Source: Ktedonobacteraceae bacterium (GTDB taxonomy: Bacteria; Chloroflexota; Ktedonobacteria; Ktedonobacterales; Ktedonobacteraceae). Taken from it: a stretch of DNA of 8,026 nt. This document shows, one piece after another, positions 1 through 5,654 of this stretch. The translations under genes were made by a program, and so were the position numbers. The DNA lies in assembly GCA_017354095.1 (NCBI GenBank), contig JAFMRP010000188.1:1-8026 (forward strand), written 5' to 3'. Within the stretch, counting starts at the first letter, position 1. Every line of letters starts with the position of its first letter. Under the pieces are notes generated by a model. It searched no databases and was not told where the DNA came from. It saw nothing but the letters and a program-made list of their open reading frames with translations.

Positions 1-890
1 CGCGCCAGTTGCGGGCGACCATCGTCGGGGCCACCATTTGCGACGTCTCCATTTTCTGGGAGGGCATCATTGGCCATCCTGATGCGAACACCTTCCGCGC
101 CGAAATCGCCGGGCGGCGCATCGAAAGCATCCGCCGGCGAGGCAAGTATCTACTCATCGACATTACCGGTAATCAACTGCTTACCATCCATCGTCGTATG
201 ACGGGCAATTTTTTACTGCTCGCTCCTGGCTGGCAGATCGATTGCAGCCTGCGCGAGAGCGATCCCGTTGCCTGGAAGACAAAGGGGCCGTCATTTTTTA
301 CCACCAGTGAAAGCTCATATAGCCATGAACTGCGCTACTGCCGTGTCTGCTTTCATTTGCGTGACGGGCGGCTGCTGCTCTTTACCGACCCGCGAAAATT
401 CGGACGCATTGAGCTCTGGGTGCGAGAGCAAGAGCAGCAGGCGTTGGGAGGCCTGGGACCCGAACCGCTCGATGAAGCCTTCAGTACCAGCGCGCTGGAG
501 GAAGCGCTGGCGGGACGTAGAGGAGCGATCAAGCAGGTTTTGCTTGACCAGCGCGTTGTGGCCGGTGTTGGCAATATCTATGCCGATGAGGCACTGTTCT
601 ACGCCAGAATCCACCCATTACGAAGCTCAAATAGCCTCACCGGGGAAGAGATACAGGCGTTGCGTGAGGGAATTGTAAGCGTGCTTACCCATGGTATCGA
701 GCATGGCGGCACGTCTTTCAATGACTACCGCGATGTATGGGGTGAAGCTGGCGACAACTACCATCATGTCAAGGTGTATCATCGTGCGGGGCAGCCCTGC
801 ACACGCTGCGGTACACCCATTGAACGCGTGGTTGTCGCTCAGCGTAGCACCCATTTCTGCCCCGGCTGCCAGAGGCTTATCGCGGAGTGA
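1..890 (+). CDS. mutM: Formamidopyrimidine-DNA glycosylase (Fpg/MutM), 5'-truncated by the window edge
   Basis: Bifunctional base-excision repair glycosylase/AP lyase that removes 8-oxoguanine and other oxidised purines from DNA. The frame is already open at base 3 and the catalytic N-terminal Pro-Glu is missing, so the true start lies upstream; the TTG at base 9 is internal. Counting from that TTG, visible family marks are the conserved lysine in RRGKYLL (46), the HxxMTG segment with the intercalating Met (61-66), DPRKFGR (127-133), the helix-two-turn-helix with GNIYADE (188-194), and a C-terminal zinc finger with Cys 264, 267, 284 and 287 and Arg 279 on its hairpin. The stretch between MTG and DPRKFG is about 30 residues longer than I recall for E. 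coli Fpg. The end overlaps the convergent lipoprotein gene by 14 bases. Family assignment is secure. Fpg is favoured over Nei by the DPRKFG and zinc-finger pattern. Confidence 0.95.
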   Translation, partial: RQLRATIVGATICDVSIFWEGIIGHPDANTFRAEIAGRRIESIRRRGKYLLIDITGNQLLTIHRRMTGNFLLLAPGWQIDCSLRESDPVAWKTKGPSFFTTSESSYSHELRYCRVCFHLRDGRLLLFTDPRKFGRIELWVREQEQQALGGLGPEPLDEAFSTSALEEALAGRRGAIKQVLLDQRVVAGVGNIYADEALFYARIHPLRSSNSLTGEEIQALREGIVSVLTHGIEHGGTSFNDYRDVWGEAGDNYHHVKVYHRAGQPCTRCGTPIERVVVAQRSTHFCPGCQRLIAE

Positions 891-1380
891 AGAACGCTGG
901 AGTGCATTGCACTTGATGGCCCGCAACGGTAAACGCCACATCGACCGTCGTCGGTTGCTGCGAGGGCTGACGACCCTGTAACGGCAGTGTAAAAGTAACA
1001 TACCCGCCGCCATCACTGGTTGGTCGCTGGCTCAGCGTCGCATCGCCGGCAAATTTGAAATGCACTACCGCTACTGCTGGCGCTCCCGCTACCCCCGTGA
1101 CGTCTTTGGTGAGCCTGGCATAGATCGTAATGGTACTGAATGTGCTCGGCGCCGTGTTGGAAGCCCAGGCTCCACAGCGATATGGCGGTACCGTTGGAAC
1201 TGCCGTCAGCTGCTTCTGAAATGTAGGGCCGATGGTGGGCGTACTTTGAACCGATGGGGTTGAATCAGCCGAAAAAGCCGGAGCGCAGGCCGCGAGAAGC
1301 AGCACCATGCCAAGAAGGAGCATACAAGAAAGGAGCGAACCTGGTACATTTCTTCTATAGATATGAAACAATGTCATCAT
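877..1380 (-). CDS. Putative secreted lipoprotein, function unknown
   Basis: A 167-residue protein with a clear lipoprotein signal peptide: a basic stretch (RRN, 9-11), a hydrophobic core (about 15-31) and a lipobox L29-A30-A31-C32. It should be lipid-anchored on the outer face of the membrane. After Cys32 comes a Ser/Thr/Pro-rich linker (about 33-66), then a domain of about 100 residues rich in alternating hydrophobic and Thr/Val residues, which suggests a beta-sandwich. Cys69 and Cys159 bracket this domain and may form a disulfide. I recognise no named family. The start is uncertain: two ATGs stand side by side at the 5' end, no good Shine-Dalgarno precedes them, and Met20 is too close to the lipobox. 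The 3' end runs 14 bases into mutM on the opposite strand. The gene appears to be monocistronic. Confidence 0.75.
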   Translation of the reverse strand: MMTLFHIYRRNVPGSLLSCMLLLGMVLLLAACAPAFSADSTPSVQSTPTIGPTFQKQLTAVPTVPPYRCGAWASNTAPSTFSTITIYARLTKDVTGVAGAPAVAVVHFKFAGDATLSQRPTSDGGGYVTFTLPLQGRQPSQQPTTVDVAFTVAGHQVQCTPAFFTPR

Positions 1381-1492
1381 AACGCATACTCACACAAAAT
1401 ATTTGCTCAGTCAGAAAAAGCTTTTCCATAATATTGACTGTAAGCTAGCAGTACGTGTACAGTATATCATAGATGGGAAAGGGTGGTTGCTG

Positions 1493-1527
1493 TGACAAGC
1501 AAGGAAGTGTGCAAAACAGGCTTGTCA
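1493..1527. repeat. Inverted repeat in the lipoprotein-larB intergenic region
   Basis: TGACAAGC at 1493-1500 is the exact reverse complement of GCTTGTCA at 1520-1527, with a 19-base loop. A second, overlapping pair is GTGCA (1509-1513) with TGCAC (1528-1532). It lies about 115 bases upstream of the lipoprotein start and upstream of the candidate larB promoter, so it could be an operator or the hairpin of a short RNA. No T-run follows on either strand, so it is not a standard terminator. Confidence 0.4.
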
Positions 1528-1617
1528 TGCACTGAACTACTGCTAATAGTTCGTAATCCTTAACATTTCGTAAACGAGTATGTAACTCTTTCTGAGTAAG
1601 AATGTGCTACTGGTGGC

Positions 1618-1646
1618 TTGCTGATTGTGTTGAACTATGTTACACT
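1618..1646 (+). promoter_or_regulatory. Candidate extended -10 promoter for larB
   Basis: TTGCTG (1618-1623), a 17-base spacer and TACACT (1641-1646), with TG at 1638-1639 forming an extended -10. The -35 is weak beyond TTG. Transcription would begin near 1653, giving a leader of about 205 bases that contains the whole folded region at 1687-1824. Elsewhere in the 1381-1859 gap there is a weaker pair, TTGACT (1434-1439) and TACAGT (1458-1463). No gene is evident in this gap. Confidence 0.4.
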
Positions 1647-1686
1647 ATCACCAGTCATAGGATTATTCAGGTCGTGTATTCTGACT

Positions 1687-1824
1687 CCCGGTAAGATGGG
1701 TTTGTGGTGTACCAGATCCGCATCTGGCCGGTTTCTTCGCCGGATAAATTCCGGTGAAACTAGTCTACGCAGGAACAGTCGCAGCGACGGAGCCAGCAAG
1801 CGGTGCTCCCTGGCTCTGCGTACT
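1687..1824 (+). ncRNA. Candidate structured leader RNA upstream of larB (possible riboswitch or attenuator)
   Basis: Several perfect stems occur in series. CCC 1687-1689 may pair with GGG 1698-1700. CCAGAT 1712-1717 pairs with ATCTGG 1722-1727 across a 4-base loop. CGCCGG 1738-1743 pairs with CCGGTG 1751-1756 with one G-U; CCGG 1728-1731 is a competing partner for 1740-1743. A three-way junction follows: closing stem TACGCAG 1766-1772 with CTGCGTA 1816-1822; a short hairpin GTCG 1778-1781 with CGAC 1785-1788; and AGCCAG 1791-1796 with CTGGCT 1810-1815, topped by AGC 1799-1801 with GCT 1805-1807. The last stem ends about 35 bases before the larB start. An ORF crosses this region, but stems, not codons, explain the sequence. 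I know no named RNA class that fits. Stems were found by eye without a folding program. Confidence 0.5.
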
Positions 1825-1859
1825 GCCATGTTCGATGATCAAGTTGAGGTGTCAGTTCG

Positions 1860-2723
1860 GTGAACGAGAAGGATCAAGGTCAGTTAGACCTCTTAAACCA
1901 GTTGCTCAGGGATGAACAATTTGCGCATGGGTATGGAGGCGGAGAACAGCCTGAGCGAAAGGATAAGGGTATACCTTCCAGTGACCCATCACAACACCTT
2001 CCCCAGGCACATCATCTGAGTGGCTCGTCTGCGATTGAAACCCGTCCAGACCCAGGCCGCGAGCAACGTAAAGGAGCCCCCGAGGTGATCTTTGGGGAGA
2101 CGAAGGAGGTTGGGCAGATCATTGCCATGGCACAAGGCCTGCTGGCCGGCTCGGGCCGCGCGCTGATCAGTCGCATCCCTCCTGCGGCATTGGCCCCCGT
2201 CCAGGATGCTTTTCGCGATTACACTGTTCGTATTCGTGAAGCTGCCCGTTCAATGGTGATCTACCGCCCCGATTATGTACGTCATACCACCGGAGGACAT
2301 GTGGGTGTGATTAGCGCGGGCACATCCGATATACCGGTCGCGGATGAGGCGGCTCTTGTGGTCGAGGAAATGGGCTGTCGAGTCACATGTATTTATGATG
2401 TAGGAGTCGCGGGCCTTCATCGTTTGTTGGAGCCGCTGCGCGATCTCCTGGCGGATGAAGTAGATGCGATTATTGTGGCCGCCGGTATGGATGGAGCGTT
2501 GCCTTCAGTCGTCGCTGGACTGGTTCCAGTTCCTGTGATTGGTTTACCTACGTCGATTGGCTACGGACTGGGCGGCAAGGGCATTGCCGCGTTGCTTTCG
2601 ATGTTACAGACGTGTGCGCCGGGGCTCTCTATAGTCAATATCGATAATGGCGTCGGTGCCGGTATTACAGCCGGGTTGATCGCCAATCGAGTGGCGCAGG
2701 CGCGAGAACATCAGTCGCAGTAG
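1860..2723 (+). CDS. larB: LarB, nickel-pincer cofactor synthesis carboxylase/hydrolase (PurE-like)
   Basis: LarB carboxylates nicotinic acid adenine dinucleotide at pyridinium C5 and releases AMP, the first step toward the nickel-pincer nucleotide cofactor of lactate racemase and related enzymes. The 287-residue product has the family segments in order: APEVIFGE (73-80), SAGTSDIPVADEAA (152-165), YDVGVAGLHRLL (179-190), AAGMDGALPSVVAGL (207-221), PTSIGYG (230-236), and TCAPG followed by VNIDNG (251-264). Cys252 matches the cysteine I recall as reactive in Lactiplantibacillus LarB. GTG is the start, with GAGG at 1846-1849 about 10 bases upstream. Residues 1-70 are polar and rich in Gln, Asp and Pro and do not resemble the usual N-terminal region. 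No larC, larE or larA is visible, so the rest of the pathway must lie elsewhere. The gene probably has its own promoter and a folded leader. Confidence 0.93.
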   Translation: MNEKDQGQLDLLNQLLRDEQFAHGYGGGEQPERKDKGIPSSDPSQHLPQAHHLSGSSAIETRPDPGREQRKGAPEVIFGETKEVGQIIAMAQGLLAGSGRALISRIPPAALAPVQDAFRDYTVRIREAARSMVIYRPDYVRHTTGGHVGVISAGTSDIPVADEAALVVEEMGCRVTCIYDVGVAGLHRLLEPLRDLLADEVDAIIVAAGMDGALPSVVAGLVPVPVIGLPTSIGYGLGGKGIAALLSMLQTCAPGLSIVNIDNGVGAGITAGLIANRVAQAREHQSQ

Positions 2724-2742
2724 GGAAGCAGCGAGATGTTCT
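2705..2742 (+). repeat. Inverted repeat spanning the larB stop codon
   Basis: AGAACATC (2705-2712) is the exact reverse complement of GATGTTCT (2735-2742), with a 22-base loop that contains the larB stop codon. No U-run follows directly, so read-through into the KGG gene is possible. It might act as a weak processing or 3'-end hairpin, or it may be chance. Confidence 0.3.
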
Positions 2743-2817
2743 GAGGTTTAAGAATGTCTCACCGCTGTGCAGTTGGGTCAGTGTGGTGTAAGAAGTAAAA
2801 GAGAGGCGGGACTTTCT

Positions 2818-3105
2818 ATGGCAAACAACAAGCGTGGACCCGAACCAGGATCGCAGAAAGCAAAGCACGGTGGTCAGGCCGTGCGCGAAAAGTATGGCCC
2901 CGAATTTTACTCGCGTATCGGCAAGAAAGGTGGCGAAACCGTGAAAGAAAAACGGGGGCCACAATTCTATGCTGAAATTGGTAAAAAAGGTGGTGAGTCC
3001 ACCAAGCGTCAACAGGGCTCGGAGTTCTATTCTAAGATTGGCAAAAAAGGTGGGGAGCGAGGGCGCTCCAATACTCCTCTACCTGCTCCTGCCGAGAGCG
3101 ATTAA
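2818..3105 (+). CDS. KGG-repeat (GsiB/YciG-type) stress protein
   Basis: A 95-residue, very hydrophilic protein consisting mainly of three tandem 20-residue units (residues 18-37, 38-57, 58-77) plus a final GGERG. Each unit runs GG-x-x-x-(K/R)-x-x-x-G-x-(E/Q)-FY-x-x-IGKK, so each junction reads KKGG, the hallmark of the KGG family that includes Bacillus GsiB and enteric YciG. Such proteins are cytosolic, resemble hydrophilins and are usually induced by starvation, desiccation or general stress; their molecular role is not settled. The ATG at 2818 was chosen over an upstream in-frame ATG at 2767 because it begins the typical MANNKRG N-terminus and follows the purine-rich run GAGAGGCGGG (2801-2810). 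The 94 bases after larB show no clear promoter, so it may be cotranscribed with larB or use an alternative sigma factor. A strong terminator follows. Confidence 0.9.
   Translation: MANNKRGPEPGSQKAKHGGQAVREKYGPEFYSRIGKKGGETVKEKRGPQFYAEIGKKGGESTKRQQGSEFYSKIGKKGGERGRSNTPLPAPAESD
2869..3048 (+). repeat. Three 60-bp in-frame repeats within the KGG gene
   Basis: The three 20-residue units are encoded by consecutive 60-base blocks beginning at 2869, 2929 and 2989. The protein repeat is stronger than the DNA repeat, because synonymous positions differ. This indicates old duplications kept by selection on the protein rather than recent slippage. Confidence 0.8.
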
Positions 3106-3120
3106 ATCTGCGCTGGACGC

Positions 3121-3183
3121 AAAAAACTGCACCTGCACACATCTCTCACTACCGGTGAGAGGTTGCCCAGGTGCAACTTTTTT
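3121..3183. terminator. Bidirectional intrinsic terminator between the KGG gene and ftsZ
   Basis: Six A (3121-3126) precede and six T (3178-3183) follow a long hairpin. The outer stem is TGCACCTG 3128-3135 with CAGGTGCA 3168-3175; the inner stem is CTCTCAC 3143-3149 with GTGAGAG 3155-3161, with a 5-base loop. It is read on the + strand 16 bases after the KGG stop and on the minus strand 11 bases after the ftsZ stop, so it should end both convergent transcripts. Confidence 0.9.
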
Positions 3184-3193
3184 ATACGCTCCG

Positions 3194-4570
3194 TTAACGC
3201 TTCATAAATGGGGGAATATCGACATCACTATTGTTCCTGGCACCGCGCGCTGCTCCATAATTGCCTCGCACTTCATTTACCCCGCGCTGGTATCTGGATG
3301 GCGTGCCGGCAGGTCTGGGAGTGGGTGGAGTACTGAATGCACCTGTATGGCCAGATGCGAACGTGCGCGAGGCTTCACCGGGCGTAGCGCCGATACCCCT
3401 CGTGAATGTCTCGTCCATACCGGCTGCGATCAGCGTTACCCGCATCGTCTCTGTCAGCGAAGGATCAATGACCGCTCCAAAGGTGATATCTGCCGCGCTA
3501 TCGATAGCCTCTCCAATACGCTCAGCGACCTCGTTAACCTCGAACAGCGTCATATCCTCACCACCACTGATATTGAAAAGAACACGCTGCGCTCCACGAA
3601 TGGTGACGTTTAAAAATCCACCTGCGATAGCCTCTTCAGCCGCCTGCTGTGCCCGGTTGCGGCCACGGCCCTGTCCAATGCTCATTAGCGCCGTACCGGC
3701 CTCGCGCAGCACACTGCGCACATCGGCGAAATCGACATTGATCATGCCGGGTACGTTAATGACCTCGGCAATGCCCTGTACGCCCTGTCGCAATACATCA
3801 TCGGCCACTTTAAACGCGTCTGAAAGGTTGCATTCCCGCGCTACCGTGGTCAGCAGCCGGTCATTGGGGACTGTAATCAGCGCGTCGATTTCGTTACCAA
3901 GCTCGGCCAGACCTTGCTCCGCTATACGTCTGCGGCGCGTTCCCTCGAAGGTGAATGGCAGTGTCACTATACCAACGGTGAGCGCCCCCAGCTTTTTGGC
4001 GATAGAAGCAACAACCGGCGCCGCTCCCGTGCCGGTACCACCACCCATGCCGGCCGCGATGAAAACCAGGTCGGCTGATCCCAGCGCATCGCGAATCTCG
4101 TTTGTGCTTTCGGTTGCCGCTCGCGTACCAACCGCCGCGATACCACCCGCGCCCAATCCCTTGGTGTGGTGTTGTCCAAGGCAGATTTTGCCCGTCGCTT
4201 GTGATAGTGACAGTACCTGGGCATCGGTGTTCATCACCACGTAGCGCACACCGCGCACACGCGTGTCGATCATGCGGTTGACGGCGTTCATTCCGCCACC
4301 ACCCACGCCGGCTACCACGATATCGACTTTGTGGGTTGCTTGTGAAAGCTCTTCGAGGGACGATAGGGAAGCATTGACCTCTTCATCTGTATCTCGCTGT
4401 TCCCAGCCTGACCATCCAGGCTCTTCCTTCCGCTGCTTGTCCTCTTCTTCCACCTCGTGTCGGAGTATGGCCCACTGATCTTCCTGCCTTGCGTGCTCCT
4501 GCCTGGCCCGTGCCCTGACGCGTTCTGGGGCGTTACCACGCTTAGGTGCATCATGAGATAATGGCTGCAT
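3194..4570 (-). CDS. ftsZ: Cell division protein FtsZ with N-terminal extension
   Basis: Tubulin-like GTPase that polymerises into the Z-ring at the division site. The 458 residues contain a charged extension (1-80, rich in Glu, Arg and Gln), the GTPase core from KVDIVVAGVGGGG (81-93), the tubulin signature GGGTGTG (176-182), the T7 catalytic loop NVDFADV (278-284, with N278, D280 and D283 matching E. coli N207, D209 and D212), a Pro/Thr/Gly-rich linker (about 390-447) and a C-terminal DVDIPPFMKR peptide of the kind that binds FtsA or SepF. Two nucleotide-loop sites differ from the usual sequence: the T1 loop reads GGGGMNAV, and the T3 loop reads GAGGIAAVG where GAG(A/G)(N/D)PEVG is usual. 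The start is supported by a G-rich ribosome site (GGGGGAG) 3 bases upstream. No ftsA, ftsQ, mur or sepF gene adjoins it, so this is not a standard dcw-cluster locus and a paralogue is possible. Confidence 0.96.
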   Translation of the reverse strand: MQPLSHDAPKRGNAPERVRARARQEHARQEDQWAILRHEVEEEDKQRKEEPGWSGWEQRDTDEEVNASLSSLEELSQATHKVDIVVAGVGGGGMNAVNRMIDTRVRGVRYVVMNTDAQVLSLSQATGKICLGQHHTKGLGAGGIAAVGTRAATESTNEIRDALGSADLVFIAAGMGGGTGTGAAPVVASIAKKLGALTVGIVTLPFTFEGTRRRRIAEQGLAELGNEIDALITVPNDRLLTTVARECNLSDAFKVADDVLRQGVQGIAEVINVPGMINVDFADVRSVLREAGTALMSIGQGRGRNRAQQAAEEAIAGGFLNVTIRGAQRVLFNISGGEDMTLFEVNEVAERIGEAIDSAADITFGAVIDPSLTETMRVTLIAAGMDETFTRGIGATPGEASRTFASGHTGAFSTPPTPRPAGTPSRYQRGVNEVRGNYGAARGARNNSDVDIPPFMKR

Positions 4571-4749
4571 GTACTCCCCCGTTTCCTCTCATCAACTTTC
4601 TGGTGCGGGAATCCCTCCCTATTTGCGTGGAACTGGGAAGAGCTTTGTTCCCGGTTCTGGTGATGCCGGATCTGCTCATGCAGACCTGATCCGGGCCGCA
4701 CCCCGTGTGTGTCGCTTGCCTGAATAAGCTGGCATCTGCGAAGCCTTCT
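4571..4749 (-). promoter_or_regulatory. Long structured 5' leader of ftsZ
   Basis: If the promoter near 4760 is used, ftsZ mRNA carries about 180 untranslated bases. They contain CCGGAT 4666-4671 paired with ATCCGG 4689-4694, enclosing CTGC 4672-4675 paired with GCAG 4680-4683 around a 4-base loop, with a 5-base bulge (4684-4688). A second imperfect stem pairs 4631-4639 with 4648-4656. Short minus-strand ORFs here lack ribosome sites and family resemblance, so I treat the region as non-coding. No further gene is seen up to 4915. Confidence 0.4.
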
Positions 4750-4755
4750 ATGCGC

Positions 4756-4764
4756 ATTGTAGCA
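4756..4764 (-). promoter_or_regulatory. Candidate proximal ftsZ promoter (extended -10)
   Basis: Read on the minus strand this is TGC-TACAAT, an extended -10 that matches TATAAT at five of six positions. A TTGACA lies just upstream at 4769-4774, but only 7 bases away, so it cannot serve as its -35. The extended -10 must carry the promoter. Confidence 0.35.
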
Positions 4765-4866
4765 ACATTGTCAAGTCCAGACTCTGCAGGCGCTACTCTC
4801 CCTTGTTACCATAAGCCATGGTATTGATCGCTCTGCCAATGAAGGCCCGTTTTGCATGCCGTCTCT

Positions 4867-4875
4867 ATTGTACCA
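4867..4875 (-). promoter_or_regulatory. Candidate distal ftsZ promoter (extended -10)
   Basis: The minus strand reads TGG-TACAAT, a second extended -10 of the same form about 110 bases upstream of the first, with no convincing -35. Just beyond it, at 4888-4904, a 6-bp AAGAGA/TCTCTT hairpin after the receiver gene could be a weak terminator. Confidence 0.3.
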
Positions 4876-4915
4876 GAACCTACCCTAAAGAGATAGCTTC
4901 TCTTGACTTTTGTGT

Positions 4916-5347
4916 TTAGTGGAATTGTTTCTGGATCTGCTTTTCTTCATAGCTTGCCAGCGCGTGAGTAATCATGCGCAATACGCCCCCAATCTCCATT
5001 GGCTTGCGTAACTGGAAAATCCCACGTTTGTTGAGCTCTTCCACTGGCAGCGTCGCGCTCATCATGATCACGGGGATACCACGCATTTTCTCCTGCTCCT
5101 GCAAACGGTCATAAACCTCCAGACCATTGATCCCGGGTAACCAGTAGTCGAGCAGCATCAGGCAAGGCTGCAGTGCGGGCGCCTGCTCCAATGCGCTTTG
5201 CCCGTTTGTAAGGACAACCGTCTGGTAGGGAGTCTCCTCTTCGATAAGCTGCTGTAGAAACTGGCCAATCCCCTCATCATCTTCAACGATTAATATCGGG
5301 GTGGTATGCGGGCTGTTCGCAGCTGGTGGGAATACCTCCTCTGGCAT
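4916..5347 (-). CDS. Stand-alone response regulator receiver (CheY-like)
   Basis: A 143-residue single-domain receiver with no output domain. It begins after a Pro-rich leader (about 1-16). Complete phosphorylation machinery is visible: acidic residues E22-D23-D24 after the ILIV strand, phosphoacceptor D67 in LMLLDYWLPG, switch residue S97 in MMSAT and K115 in LRKP. It probably acts as a phosphorelay intermediate or through protein contacts, as Spo0F and CheY do; its kinase and partner are not in the window. The start at 5347 was chosen over the ATG at 5365 because AAGGAG (complement of 5354-5359) sits 6 bases before it; the upstream ATG would place that ribosome site inside the coding region. 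It lies upstream of ftsZ on the same strand, but the 345-base gap with its own promoter candidates argues against a tight operon. Confidence 0.92.
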   Translation of the reverse strand: MPEEVFPPAANSPHTTPILIVEDDEGIGQFLQQLIEEETPYQTVVLTNGQSALEQAPALQPCLMLLDYWLPGINGLEVYDRLQEQEKMRGIPVIMMSATLPVEELNKRGIFQLRKPMEIGGVLRMITHALASYEEKQIQKQFH

Positions 5348-5475
5348 CACAGACTCCTTCTGCATATAAACTATATTATGGCCTTATTTCTTTACTATAC
5401 CCTTTGAGCTTCCAATTCCCTCAAATTCCAGCATCCTCAAGCGAATCATAACAAAAACTGCTTTCGGCCCATCCC

Positions 5476-5567
5476 TATAGCGAGGAGGATACATTGGAAA
5501 ACTACAAAGGTCAAGCGAGTTATGTACCAGGAATTCTATATTGTAATGTAACGGATAGGTCGCTATA
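5476..5567. repeat. 8-bp inverted repeat bracketing a small ORF
   Basis: TATAGCGA (5476-5483) and TCGCTATA (5560-5567) are perfect inverted copies 76 bases apart. The left copy overlaps the first two bases of the ribosome-site-like GAGGAGG and the right copy covers the end of the small ORF. Pairing could mask translation, or the pair could be the ends of a tiny inserted element. No target duplication is obvious. Confidence 0.35.
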
Positions 5568-5568
5568 A
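5494..5568 (+). CDS. Possible 24-residue small ORF (speculative)
   Basis: TTG start with an excellent Shine-Dalgarno, GAGGAGG (5482-5488), 5 bases upstream; 24 codons and then TAA. The peptide would contain KGQASYVPG and one Cys, with no membrane segment. A hairpin followed by a T-rich stretch lies 30 bases downstream. No convincing promoter was seen. It may be a leader-type peptide or chance. Confidence 0.22.
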   Translation: MENYKGQASYVPGILYCNVTDRSL

Positions 5569-5599
5569 AGGTGACATGTCAGATAGCTTCTTTTATGGC

Positions 5600-5633
5600 A
5601 GCTAGCCATGTAACCTGTGGGCTAGCTTTGTTT
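5600..5633 (+). terminator. Hairpin with T-rich tail, possible weak + strand terminator
   Basis: AGCTAGCC (5600-5607) pairs with GGCTAGCT (5620-5627) around a 12-base loop, followed by TTGTTT (5628-5633). The T-rich side faces the + strand. For the LOG gene ending at 5655 on the minus strand no U-run follows the hairpin, although the hairpin could still protect that 3' end. Confidence 0.35.
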
Positions 5634-5654
5634 GCTCTGCCAGCTCCACCTCGG

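Noticed and set aside
1751..1820. Cobalamin riboswitch
   Set aside because: CCGGTGAAAC resembles part of the B12 riboswitch core, but the B12 box (GCCACTG) and the other conserved core segments are not found, and the stem order does not match.
1618..1863. An 81-codon open frame before larB
   Set aside because: It crosses the tandem hairpins and three-way junction, has no ribosome site and gives a low-complexity Arg/Ser-rich product. RNA structure explains the sequence better.
3261..4244. A 327-codon open frame on the + strand
   Set aside because: It lies entirely antisense to ftsZ, whose every motif is intact. Its translation is Ser/Pro/Ala-rich with no family resemblance, as expected of a shadow frame in GC-rich coding DNA.
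4312..4757. Two minus-strand open frames over the ftsZ start and leader
   Set aside because: They overlap the ftsZ coding start in other frames, lack ribosome sites and show no recognisable domain.
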